From contig JAJDAQ010000021.1 of the NCBI GenBank assembly GCA_029261815.1, positions 1 through 34,142 on the forward strand: DNA of 34,142 nucleotides. Reading direction: 5' to 3'. Shown here piece by piece: positions 13,535 through 21,135 of the stretch. The notes beneath the pieces were generated by a model that had not been told where the DNA came from, ran no database searches, and was given only the letters and a program-made list of their open reading frames with translations. The stretch comes from Deltaproteobacteria bacterium. GTDB taxonomy: Bacteria; Myxococcota_A; UBA9160; UBA6930. The stretch's first letter is position 1, and each line of letters starts with the position of its first letter. The position numbers and the translations under genes are program-made.

Positions 13535-16500
13535 TACAGGCTGTTCTTGAGCGTGGCCGTAGAGCGTTTGACGTAGCTACGAGCTAGCGATGCGTCGAGT
13601 CGGGGGTACTTGAGGTTGGCGTTGTTGTCGTTGGCGGAGTCCTGTCCGCTGGAGTACGGCGGATTGCCGAAGATCACGCGGATGTCAAGCGCGTTCTGCT
13701 TGGTCGCTCGTTGGTTGTTCACCGGGAACATGTCCCAGGTGCCGGCTCCGTCGCCGGTCTCGCCGAGTTGGAACGTGTCGGTCAGTACGATCCCAGGGAA
13801 CGGCTGGTAGCCGGGGTCTGCCCCGTTGATGCGGGCTCGTTCCTGGCGATAGGTGGTCTCGATGTTCACAGCGGCCACGTAGTACGCCAGGAGCATGATC
13901 TCGTTGGCGTGCAGCTCCTGGGCGAACTTGCGATCGAGGTCGTCGGGACCAATCAGGCCGGACTGCAGCAAGCGCGTCATGAAGGTGCCCGTGCCGGTGA
14001 ACGGGTCGAGCACATGAACACCCTCGTCCGAGAAGCTGGCACCGTCGAAGTGCTCGGCTAGCGCTGCCTCGGTTGCCCGGATGATGAAATCCACTACCTC
14101 GAGCGGTGTGTAGACGATGCCTAGGGAGTCAGCCACCTTGGGGAAGGCGATCTTAAAGAAGCGCCCGTAGAGGTCCTTGATGATGCGTTGGCGGGCCTCG
14201 CCGTCGTCGGGATGTATGCCTTCCACTCTGCGCCGGATCGACGCGAAGAACTCGTCGAGCTTCTCGGTCTCGGTCTGGAGCTCGTGCTGGTCGAGGACGT
14301 CCACGATCTGGCTCATGGCCACCGAAACGGGATTGTCCTGGCCGAATGCGTCGTCACCGAAGAGGGCTTCGAAGATCGGTCGAGTGATCAGGTGCTGCGA
14401 CACCATGGACACAGCGTCGTCGCGGCTGATGCTGTCGTTGAGGGTGCTGTGGAGTTCGGTGAGGAACTCGTCAAACGCCGTTGCGGCCTCAGGCTGCTGC
14501 CCGAGGATGGTGTTGATGCGGGTCTCGTGTCGAGCCGCCATCTGGGACACATCACGGGCCCAGGTCTCCCAGTAGGCGCGGGTGCCGACCTTTTGGACGA
14601 TCTTTGTGTAGATCGCCGCAGTCCATTCCTCGTACTCGAACAGACGACCTTGAAGGTCGGGCCCGTCGCCGGGGCCGGTGACGTCGACCGGGATCACCTT
14701 GATCGGGTCCTCGGGACCAGTCCCGGGCTTGTTCTTGCTCAGGGCAATGCGGTTGATGTAGGCGTTAAAGCGCTCATCGTGGGCGCGTAGGGCCTGCAGA
14801 ACCTCCCACACCGCGTCGTAGTCAGCGTTTCTATCCAGGGCAGTAGCCGGATCGACGCCGGCGGGTATGGCGATCGGCAGGATCACGTATCCGAGCTGCT
14901 TGCCCGGGGGCTTGCGCATCACTCGGCCGACTGCCTGCACGATGTCGATCTTCGAGCGACGCGGCGTCAGGAACATGACGGCGTCGAGTGCGGGGACGTC
15001 GACACCCTCGGTGAGGCACTTAGCGTTGGTGAGCACCCGGCACACGCCGGCGGGAGGAGTCTCCTTCAACCAACGGATATCTGTACGACGGCTGCTGATC
15101 TTGGTGGTGCCGTCGACGTGGCGAGTAGGGACGGCAAGCGGCGTGATCTCATCACCACCAGGACCAGCCTCGAGCTGGTCGAAGTAGGCCTCGGCCACTT
15201 GCTCGAACTGTTGGGCGAACCGCTCCGACTCAGCGATCTTCGACCAGAACGCCACGGCGCGCTGCATGACCGGCTCGTCGCCCGAGAAACCAGTACCGGT
15301 AGCGCCGCTGAGCTTCGCTAACCCCGACAGGCAGCCGACGAAACGAGCGACGTCGGGCAGGCTTAGTTCACCGTTCGTCGAGAGGAGGTCTTGAAACGAC
15401 TCGCTGACGGCATTTTCGTCCACGGTGAGAATCAGGACCCGGTAGTCAGCGAGGAGCCCCTGCTCGACAGCTTCACCGAAACCGAGCCGGTGGAATTCTT
15501 CTCCGAAGAAGTCAGGGTCGTCCATCGAGGCCAAGATGGCATCGGAGTCCTTGGCCGCATCGGCCGCCAGCGGCTTGAACAACCTCGGCGTTGCGGTCAT
15601 GTAGAGGCGTTTCGACGCAGGAATGACTGCGTTGTCGTGCACCAGGGTGAAGGCGCTGTCCTCCCCCGCCACGCTTGCGACGCCGGCGGTGCGGTGCGCC
15701 TCGTCGCACACCACGAGGTCGAAGGTGTGGCCGGCGGCTGCCTGCATGTCGGCGACGACCTGAATCGACTGGTAGGTCGAGAAGACCACCGTCATTTCCG
15801 TAGCGGGCCGGTCGTGCACCCCAGCCTCGATGAGCGCTTCGTGGTCGGTTGTAGGCGGCACTACGAGGTCATGGGGGGTGGCGTTTTCGCCGTCGATCGG
15901 CTTGCCTGCGGTGGCATCGGAGCAGACCGCGAAGGGTCGGATAGGTACCTCGCACTCCGCTGTCCACTCCTTGAGGGACTGAGCCACCAAAGCGATCGAA
16001 GGAGCGAGGAAGAGCACCGACTTTCCTGCGCCGGCGTGCTCCTCGGCGATGCGGAGCGCAGTGAACGTCTTGCCCGTTCCGCACGCCATGATCAGCTTGC
16101 CGCGATCAGCCTTCTCGAAACCGGCCCGGACGGCTTCGGCCGCCTTCACTTGGTGCGGCAGTAGTACGTGGCGCGCCGTCGACTTAAGACCTGCGGGGTT
16201 CTTGACGTCATACGACGACCAGTCGACGGTCATTGCGTCAAGGACGTCAATACCGATCCGCTCGACCGGGATCGTGTGGCCCTCTAGGGACTTCTCGGCG
16301 TTCACCGACCATAGGTCGGTGGTTGCGATGATGATGCGACGCGACCATTGCTTCTGGCCCGAGAGGGCGACGAAGGAATCGATTTCCTCCTTCGTCAAGG
16401 TCGTGGTCGGCGCATAGCACTTGCATTGGATTGCCGTCAGGCGTCCCTCGGCGTCACGTGCAACAAGATCCACGCCTATGTCCGCGCCGCTGCGGCCGGG

Positions 16501-16656
16501 CCAGTCCATCCACCTCCAAACCTGGGTGAACTGCTGGCGGAAGGTGCGATCGGTCTGCAGGGCATGCAGCATCAACCGCTCGAACCGATCGCCCTTGTCG
16601 TGCTCGTCAGTGGCGATCGCCCGAATATCGGCCAGCACCTGCTCAACCGGCGTCAT
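13513..16656 (-). CDS. Single-chain restriction-modification enzyme (type ISP-like: nuclease-helicase-methylase), 3'-truncated by IS3
   Basis: The 1047-aa remnant carries three modules of a single-polypeptide translocating restriction enzyme. An N-terminal Mrr/PD-(D/E)XK nuclease has DIGVDLVARD and AIQCKCY (D63, Q77, K79). An SF2 helicase has Walker A ACGTGKT (191-197), DEAH at 318-321, YMTATPR (352-358) and QAVGRVMRKP (574-583). An N6-adenine methylase has motif I DPFTGTGTF (884-892) and motif IV NPPY (998-1001). Relatives such as LlaGI continue for several hundred residues with the rest of the methylase and the target-recognition domain. Here the reading enters the IS3 end at residue 1041 and stops after seven foreign residues. 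Specificity and methylation are therefore lost; the nuclease and helicase modules could still be made. Confidence 0.88.
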   Translation of the reverse strand: MTPVEQVLADIRAIATDEHDKGDRFERLMLHALQTDRTFRQQFTQVWRWMDWPGRSGADIGVDLVARDAEGRLTAIQCKCYAPTTTLTKEEIDSFVALSGQKQWSRRIIIATTDLWSVNAEKSLEGHTIPVERIGIDVLDAMTVDWSSYDVKNPAGLKSTARHVLLPHQVKAAEAVRAGFEKADRGKLIMACGTGKTFTALRIAEEHAGAGKSVLFLAPSIALVAQSLKEWTAECEVPIRPFAVCSDATAGKPIDGENATPHDLVVPPTTDHEALIEAGVHDRPATEMTVVFSTYQSIQVVADMQAAAGHTFDLVVCDEAHRTAGVASVAGEDSAFTLVHDNAVIPASKRLYMTATPRLFKPLAADAAKDSDAILASMDDPDFFGEEFHRLGFGEAVEQGLLADYRVLILTVDENAVSESFQDLLSTNGELSLPDVARFVGCLSGLAKLSGATGTGFSGDEPVMQRAVAFWSKIAESERFAQQFEQVAEAYFDQLEAGPGGDEITPLAVPTRHVDGTTKISSRRTDIRWLKETPPAGVCRVLTNAKCLTEGVDVPALDAVMFLTPRRSKIDIVQAVGRVMRKPPGKQLGYVILPIAIPAGVDPATALDRNADYDAVWEVLQALRAHDERFNAYINRIALSKNKPGTGPEDPIKVIPVDVTGPGDGPDLQGRLFEYEEWTAAIYTKIVQKVGTRAYWETWARDVSQMAARHETRINTILGQQPEAATAFDEFLTELHSTLNDSISRDDAVSMVSQHLITRPIFEALFGDDAFGQDNPVSVAMSQIVDVLDQHELQTETEKLDEFFASIRRRVEGIHPDDGEARQRIIKDLYGRFFKIAFPKVADSLGIVYTPLEVVDFIIRATEAALAEHFDGASFSDEGVHVLDPFTGTGTFMTRLLQSGLIGPDDLDRKFAQELHANEIMLLAYYVAAVNIETTYRQERARINGADPGYQPFPGIVLTDTFQLGETGDGAGTWDMFPVNNQRATKQNALDIRVIFGNPPYSSGQDSANDNNANLKYPRLDASLARSYVKRSTATLKNSLYGPYPIL

Positions 16657-16729
16657 TGATCATCCTCGTGAGGCTGACAACGGCGTTCGTGGCTCGGCAC
16701 TCGACTAACCCCTCCTCGACCAAACGCGC

Positions 16730-16769
16730 TGTCCGGCGGCTGAACTAACGGCTGGTTGAGCGCCGGACA
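16730..16769. repeat. Inverted repeat upstream of the restriction gene
   Basis: TGTCCGGCG (16730-16738) and CGCCGGACA (16761-16769) are exact 9-bp arms, and the pairing nearly continues inward (CTGAAC against GTTGAG). It lies in the 213-bp gap between the restriction gene start at 16656 and the toxin stop at 16870. It may terminate the toxin-antitoxin transcript or control the restriction gene. I see nothing else in this gap. Confidence 0.5.
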
Positions 16770-16869
16770 CTATCGCTGTAAACGATGGTCGGAGCGGAGA
16801 CGGTGGCCCCCCAGATGGGTGGTGAGCTCGCCGCATCAACCCGCCTCGCCAAACGGCCGGCCTGACGAG

Positions 16870-17280
16870 CTACCAGAGGACCTCGACGACGCCCAGCGCT
16901 GAGATAGCTCGATCGGCGGATACGAGGGGTAGGCCGTGGTGCTTGGCGGTCGCCATGATCATGCGGTCCCACGGGTCTCGCAGTGGCGCCAGCGGGAAGC
17001 CTGTCAGCTCCAGCATCGTGGGGACGTCGACTGGGACCACGTCAAAGCCTGTGTTGCTCGTGTCCAGCACGGTTGAGCTGAGCAGGTCGAACGCTCCAGG
17101 CGTGAGCGCCCGTTTGCCGATCTTGTGCGACGAGTACCACAGGTCCCCTAGTGTCGCTGCCGACACGACGATGCCGTCGGTGTCCTCGGCGGTCCCGAGC
17201 GCCTCTAGCGCAGCGTCAGAGAGCTGATCCGGGGTGAACAGGTAGTAGAGCAGCGAATGTGAGTCAGCAACGACCCTCAC
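16870..17280 (-). CDS. PIN-domain toxin, VapC-like
   Basis: This 136-aa protein has the PIN RNase fold pattern. D6 lies in RVVADSHSLLYYL, an acidic position in VSAATLGDLWYSS is D46 where most members have Glu, D102 and D105 lie in RDPWDRMIMATA, and SADRAI near residues 121-126 gives the fourth acid. These residues would bind Mg2+ or Mn2+ to cut RNA in the cytoplasm. The ATG overlaps the end of the upstream small gene by four bases, the classic antitoxin-toxin order. The D-for-E change is conservative, so activity is likely. The RNA target cannot be predicted. Confidence 0.85.
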   Translation of the reverse strand: MRVVADSHSLLYYLFTPDQLSDAALEALGTAEDTDGIVVSAATLGDLWYSSHKIGKRALTPGAFDLLSSTVLDTSNTGFDVVPVDVPTMLELTGFPLAPLRDPWDRMIMATAKHHGLPLVSADRAISALGVVEVLW

Positions 17281-17552
17281 TCGGCGACCGGCCCGAGAGC
17301 AGCAGCGCGCTCGGCTCGGTCCTCATCGAGCGCGCGCGACCACTTTTCGACGGTCTCCCGAGGCAGCGCGTCTGCGAGCTTGCCGGCTGAACGACCCTGG
17401 CGGTTGGTGCTGGCTCGCTGCTCAGGCACCACTCGTAGAACGGCTCCCGGTCGGATGCCGGCCGCCGAAAGGTCCGCAGCATGGACACTGCCGTCCTCCG
17501 ATACGACGACGCGGAACCCCTCACCGTCGGCCGTGGCTGCGTGGTTGCTCAT
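17277..17552 (-). CDS. Putative antitoxin partner of the PIN toxin
   Basis: The 91-aa product precedes the toxin gene and overlaps it by four bases. The N-terminal half (GFRVVVSEDGSVHAADLSAAG and IRPGAVLRVVPE) looks like a small beta-rich AbrB/SpoVT-like or unassigned DNA-binding fold. The C-terminal half is a charged helix (RETVEKWSRALDEDRAERAA) suited to cover the toxin active site. I do not recognise a named antitoxin family. Position, size, domain split and the palindrome 14 bases upstream of its ATG support the assignment. Confidence 0.7.
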   Translation of the reverse strand: MSNHAATADGEGFRVVVSEDGSVHAADLSAAGIRPGAVLRVVPEQRASTNRQGRSAGKLADALPRETVEKWSRALDEDRAERAAALGPVAE

Positions 17553-17565
17553 GGCTCGAAGGGTA

Positions 17566-17589
17566 CTCGTTTGGTCTAACGAGAACGAG
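17566..17589. promoter_or_regulatory. Palindromic operator of the toxin-antitoxin operon
   Basis: CTCGTTTGGTCTAACGAG (17566-17583) is a 6-bp-arm inverted repeat, and the AACGAG half-site is repeated immediately after it (17584-17589). Position just upstream of the antitoxin start fits autoregulation by the toxin-antitoxin complex. Confidence 0.55.
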
Positions 17590-17648
17590 CGCGCAGAAAC
17601 CTTGTGCGGGCGTGGAGCCGATAGCCCTTCAGGCGCGTCTAATCAAGC

Positions 17649-17822
17649 ATGAGCATCCGAACTGAACGCTGCGAGCAGCGCATCCACGCGGCTGCCGCGC
17701 AGCCGACGACAGACCAGGCAGAGCTACTGCGCCTTGTTGACGACTACATCGCAGCTCAGCGCGCCGACCTCCAGCGACAGATCGACACTGCTCGGCGGGC
17801 CCGGGCCGACCGCACCCAAGGT
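17649..17822 (+). pseudogene. Small ORF interrupted by the Tn3-family transposon
   Basis: An ATG at 17649 opens a frame with 58 codons before the transposon end. Its predicted product is helical and charged (DQAELLRLVDDYIAAQRADL and QRQIDTARRARADR). The frame continues inside the transposon, but only through terminal repeat and antisense resolvase sequence, so the natural 3' part should lie beyond 34142. No family is recognised. The upstream ribosome site is weak, so gene status is likely but not certain. Confidence 0.4.
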
Positions 17823-17861
17823 GGGGTGCCCGTAAGAGTCGTGTCACCCACCGCAAACGAG
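17823..17861. repeat. Tn3-family terminal inverted repeat, left
   Basis: It begins GGGGTGCCCGTAAGAGTCGT and ends GCAAACGAG. It is inverted and identical to the right end except for A instead of G at position 28. The GGGG start and length near 38 bp are standard for this family. Confidence 0.95.
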
Positions 17862-17887
17862 AGCAGGGCTGACGACGGTGGTGGCGG

Positions 17888-18490
17888 TCAGCTGACGGGC
17901 GACCGCAGCGGCTGCTCCGTCTGTTTCCCCTGGAGGGTCCTGTACACCGTCGGCCTGGATACGGAGAACAGCTCGGCGAGGTCGGTGATCGAGTAGTCGC
18001 CGGTGGCGTGCATCCGGCGGAGCTCGGCCCGCTGCTTGGTCGAGAGTTTGGGTTGGCGGCCGCGTAGCCGGCCTTTGGCTCGGGCGACGGCCATGCCTTC
18101 GCGGGTGCGCATCCGGAGGAGGTCGACCTCGAACTCGGCGAAGGTGGCCAGGATGTTGAAGAACATCTTGCCCATCGGGTCGGTGGGGTCATAGACCTGG
18201 CCTCCGAGAGAGAGGCGGATGCCTCTGGCGGCGAGGTCGTCGCCGATCGCACGGGCGTCGGGTACTGAGCGCGCCAGGCGGTCCAGTTTCGGCACGACGA
18301 GAGTGTCGCCGGTGCGGACGGCGGCGAGGGCCTGGTCGAGGCCGGGGCGGTTGCGTTTGGTGCCGGTGAGGCCGTGGTCGAGGTAGACCCGGTCGGCGGG
18401 TACGCCGAGCTCGCGCAGGCGGTCGCGTTGCGCGGTGAGGTCTTGGTCGTCGGTGGAGCAGCGGGCGTATCCGATCAGAGCCCCGGTCAT
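17888..18490 (-). CDS. tnpR: Serine recombinase, transposon resolvase TnpR
   Basis: This 200-aa resolvase/invertase resolves Tn3 cointegrates. The nucleophile is S12 in IGYARCSTDDQ. Further catalytic-domain motifs are DHGLTGTKRNRPGLDQAL, DTLVVPKLDRLARSV and MGKMFFNILATFAEFE. The C-terminal helix-turn-helix is DLAELFSVSRPTVYRTLQ. I use the ATG at 18490 because the catalytic Ser then sits at the usual depth; an in-frame GTG at 18514 is possible. It reads outward and stops 26 bp from the left inverted repeat, far from tnpA, whereas most Tn3 relatives keep the two genes adjacent. Confidence 0.9.
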   Translation of the reverse strand: MTGALIGYARCSTDDQDLTAQRDRLRELGVPADRVYLDHGLTGTKRNRPGLDQALAAVRTGDTLVVPKLDRLARSVPDARAIGDDLAARGIRLSLGGQVYDPTDPMGKMFFNILATFAEFEVDLLRMRTREGMAVARAKGRLRGRQPKLSTKQRAELRRMHATGDYSITDLAELFSVSRPTVYRTLQGKQTEQPLRSPVS

Positions 18491-18664
18491 GATCGGAGTG
18501 TAACGGATACCCACCCTTCATTGAGAATCAATTCGTACCAGCTATCTGAGACGCCGCTGTTCGAGCTCCCGGATCGGCGCCGGCCGGATCAGCGGGTGTC
18601 CGTCAGGGGTTCCCCGGGTCCCGCCACGCACGTGTTGCGAGGACCGCCAGAATCCGCCGTTCGG
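18491..18664. other. Candidate resolution site (res) region
   Basis: This gap upstream of tnpR carries no gene and is where Tn3-type res sites normally lie. The first 50 bases are AT-richer than the surroundings and include the dyad GAATCAATTC (18525-18534). I could not define three clean resolvase binding subsites by eye. Confidence 0.35.
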
Positions 18665-18811
18665 CTACTGAGACGGTGTTTCGGCGGCGGCGGCGGCGGC
18701 GGTGGCGGCGGATGTGGTGTCGCCCAGATGAGTGGTGGCCCAGGTGGCGAGGAGGGTCATGGCGTCCGCGGAGGGGGTGGCGGCGTCCTGGATGGGGTCG
18801 AGCCCGCACGC
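18665..18811 (-). other. Possible coding remnant in frame behind the response regulator stop
   Basis: Directly after the TGA of the response regulator (18812-18814), the same frame stays open for 48 codons to a TAG at 18665-18667 and reads protein-like, for example DAMTLLATWATTHLGD followed by an alanine run. It could be an alternative C-terminal tail lost by a stop mutation, a remnant of another gene, or chance in GC-rich DNA. No family is recognised. Confidence 0.3.
18683..18711. repeat. GGC trinucleotide tract
   Basis: There are six perfect GGC units, then GGT and two more GGC, 29 bp in all. On the minus strand the frame behind the response regulator reads it as polyalanine. It is prone to slippage. 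Confidence 0.85.
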
Positions 18812-19468
18812 TCAGGGCTCGACGAGGCCCGCGCGGATGGCGTAGCGGGTGAGCTCGAGGCGATCGCGCAGGCCAAGCTTTTGCAGGATGTTGGTCCGGT
18901 GCCGGTCCACGGTTTTTGTGCTGATGACCAGCGTTGCGGCGATCTCTTTCGAGGAGTGACCCTCGGCGATCAGTTTGACGATCTCCTCCTCGCGGCGGGT
19001 GAGGATACGGTCGGGCAACCGGTCGTCGTGTCGGCTGCGGGTGAGATAGTCCCTGATGAGGGCGGTGATGGCGCCGGCGTACAGAAACGGTTCCCCCCGC
19101 ATGGCGGCACGGCATGCTTCCACGAGATCGCGGTCGGCTACGGATTTGAGCACGTACCCACAGGCACCGGCTTTGAGCGCCTCGAAGAGGTACTGCTCGT
19201 TGTCATACATCGACAGCATGAGGATTCGTACCGACGGTGATTGGCGTGATATCTCCCGGGCCGCCTGCAGCCCGGTCATCCGCGGCATCGCGATGTCCAG
19301 GATGGCCAGGTCGACGCCGCCGGCCGCGGACAGCTCCACGGCTTCGGCGCCGTCGCCGGCCTCGGCGACCACCATGAGGTCGGGCTCGTTCTCCAGGATC
19401 AGGCGCAACCCCCCGCGCACGAGCGTGTGGTCGTCGGCCAGCAGGATCCTGGTTCGATCGGTGGGCAA
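18812..19468 (-). CDS. NarL/LuxR-type response regulator
   Basis: The 218-aa protein has a receiver domain with acidic pocket D12 and D13 (LLADDHT), phosphoacceptor D58 (LAILDIAMPRMTG) and the lysine in GYVLKS. A LuxR helix-turn-helix follows (LTRREEEIVKLIAEGHSSKE, then STKTVDRHR) for DNA binding. It is the partner of the kinase gene just upstream, six bases away. The start is a TTG at 19468, nine bases behind a GGAG that overlaps the kinase stop, so translation is coupled. It probably controls cargo genes of the transposon; the targets are not visible. Confidence 0.9.
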   Translation of the reverse strand: MPTDRTRILLADDHTLVRGGLRLILENEPDLMVVAEAGDGAEAVELSAAGGVDLAILDIAMPRMTGLQAAREISRQSPSVRILMLSMYDNEQYLFEALKAGACGYVLKSVADRDLVEACRAAMRGEPFLYAGAITALIRDYLTRSRHDDRLPDRILTRREEEIVKLIAEGHSSKEIAATLVISTKTVDRHRTNILQKLGLRDRLELTRYAIRAGLVEP

Positions 19469-19474
19469 GACCGC

Positions 19475-20497
19475 TTACTCCTGGATGGTCTCGATGGGGA
19501 TGATCAGGCGCACCTCGGTTCCGCCTCGCGTCGATGGACCGATCGTGAGGTGCGCGCCGATCAGCAGGGCGCGCTCGCGCATGCCGCGGATGCCCGCGCC
19601 CTCGACCGAATCACCGACTCCCCGGCCGTTGTCGGTGATCCGCAGCTCGACGTGGTCCCCGGCCCGCAGCAGCTCCAGCTCCACCCTCGATGCGTCGGCA
19701 TGGCGCGCGATGTTGGTCAAGCTCTCCTGGGCGATTCGGTAGATCACCAACTCGGCCTCGGCGGTCATGGCGGACAACCCAGGATCCGTCCGGCGCGCCA
19801 CCGGCACCTTGGTGGCCTGGGAGAAGTCGGCGGCCAGGGCACTCAATGCACTGCTGAGGCCGAGATCGGTCAGCACACCGGGACGGAGCCGCCGGGCGAC
19901 CTGCCGAACCTCGTCGAGGCAGCCCCGGATCGTCTCCTGGACGGTCCGCAACTCCTCTCGTAGCTCGTCTGGCGACCGGTCGACCGTCCGCTTCAGGCCG
20001 AGGAGCGCCGCAGTGAGGCTCTGACCGATCTCGTCGTGCAGCTCGCGGGCTATCCGCTGCCGCTCGCCCTCCTGCGCGGCCAACGCCTGGGCACTGCTCG
20101 CGCCGCGTTCGGCCTCCAGGCGGTCGAGCATGTCGTTGAATGTGCGGACCAGCTGCGCCACGTCCCCGTGACCACGCACGGGCACACGTTCGCCAGGGCG
20201 CAACAGGTCGACCCGCTCCATGAGGGCGGTGAGCCCGTCGAGCGGACGCAGGCTGCCGCGCAGCAGTACCGCATTCACCGCCAGCATCAATGCCAGGCCG
20301 GCGGTGAGAACGCTGAGCTCGCCGACCGCGACCGGCGTCGACACGGTGGCTGGCCCGAGCGCGAGTACGCCGGCGCCGGTGACGAACACGACGACGTTGA
20401 GCAGGAACAGTCGCCGGAACAGCGCGGTCGCCGGGGATCGGTGCGCTCGGGGGCGGCGGCGAGTTCGAAGCGACTCGATCTCGACGGTTCCTCGCAT
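19475..20497 (-). CDS. NarL-family sensor histidine kinase (HisKA_3)
   Basis: This 340-aa membrane kinase has helix 1 near 31-49, a very short outer loop (about 50-60), helix 2 near 61-80, a HAMP linker (SLRPLDGLTALMERVDLL on), and the dimerisation/phosphoacceptor segment RQRIARELHDEIGQSL with H154. The ATPase domain has QESLTNIARHA, DNGRG (289-293) and GIRGM (302-306). The small outer loop suggests sensing of a signal within or near the membrane rather than a large ligand. It lies divergent to the NfeD-SPFH-antiporter gene row across a 203-bp gap that probably holds both promoters. I chose the ATG at 20497; an open extension to 20650 overlaps that promoter region. Confidence 0.88.
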   Translation of the reverse strand: MRGTVEIESLRTRRRPRAHRSPATALFRRLFLLNVVVFVTGAGVLALGPATVSTPVAVGELSVLTAGLALMLAVNAVLLRGSLRPLDGLTALMERVDLLRPGERVPVRGHGDVAQLVRTFNDMLDRLEAERGASSAQALAAQEGERQRIARELHDEIGQSLTAALLGLKRTVDRSPDELREELRTVQETIRGCLDEVRQVARRLRPGVLTDLGLSSALSALAADFSQATKVPVARRTDPGLSAMTAEAELVIYRIAQESLTNIARHADASRVELELLRAGDHVELRITDNGRGVGDSVEGAGIRGMRERALLIGAHLTIGPSTRGGTEVRLIIPIETIQE

Positions 20498-20700
20498 GCC
20501 GACAGCCTCGCGCGGGTGGGCCCGGGCTGTCCATGCGTACTGAGCCCCATGTCGCGACGGAACCGCGTCAGGCAGGACGCGAGATCTACATGCTCGAACT
20601 CCTCGATATGGGTGCTGGACCCGATGGTCACCGCGTAACCCTTCGGACACGCTGGCGACAGGGCGGCCGCTCCTGGCGAGGGGAAGGGACGGGGCAGGCG

Positions 20701-21132
20701 GTGGACACGTGGCTACTGTGGATGGTCATCGCCGTGGTGCTGGCCATGGTGGAGTTACTCACCCTGACCGCCGCGCTTGGCCTGCTCGCCGGGGCGGCTT
20801 TGATCGCCTCGGGAGCCGCGGCGCTCGGGTTGCCGGTGCCATTGCAACTGCTGGTGTTCGTCCTGGCGTCGGCGCTGGGGATCCTGGTCGTTCGGCCCGC
20901 CGCCGCCCGGCACATTCTGCGCCCCCGGCTCGAGAGTTTCGGGGTGGAAGCGCTGCCCGGACGCGTCGCCTACGTCGTCGACCGGGTCACGGGTCGAGCC
21001 GGGCGGGTGCGGATCGGCGGGGAGGAGTGGTCGGCCCGCGCGCTCGACGAGGACCTGGTGATCGCACCGGGAGTCACGGTCGATGTCATCCGCATCGATG
21101 GTGCCACTGCTGTCGTGCATCCACGGGAGTGA
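20701..21132 (+). CDS. NfeD-like membrane protein with OB-fold tail
   Basis: The 143-aa product is a short NfeD. Two or three membrane helices (about 5-65) precede a soluble beta-rich OB-fold domain (about 85-140: GVEALPGRVAYVVDRVTG and VIAPGVTVDVIRIDGATAVV). NfeD proteins are encoded beside SPFH proteins and assemble with them in membrane microdomains. That pairing holds here: the SPFH gene starts three bases after the stop. The GTG at 20701 follows a GGGGAAGGGACGGGG ribosome site. An earlier in-frame ATG at 20533 lies in the divergent promoter gap and is less likely. It lacks the N-terminal serine protease of long NfeD proteins. Confidence 0.88.
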   Translation: MDTWLLWMVIAVVLAMVELLTLTAALGLLAGAALIASGAAALGLPVPLQLLVFVLASALGILVVRPAAARHILRPRLESFGVEALPGRVAYVVDRVTGRAGRVRIGGEEWSARALDEDLVIAPGVTVDVIRIDGATAVVHPRE

Positions 21133-21135
21133 CGA

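Noticed and set aside
20533..20700. N-terminal extension of the NfeD-like protein
   Set aside because: It crosses the divergent promoter gap, has no membrane or conserved features, and the GTG at 20701 has a strong ribosome site and immediately starts a membrane helix.
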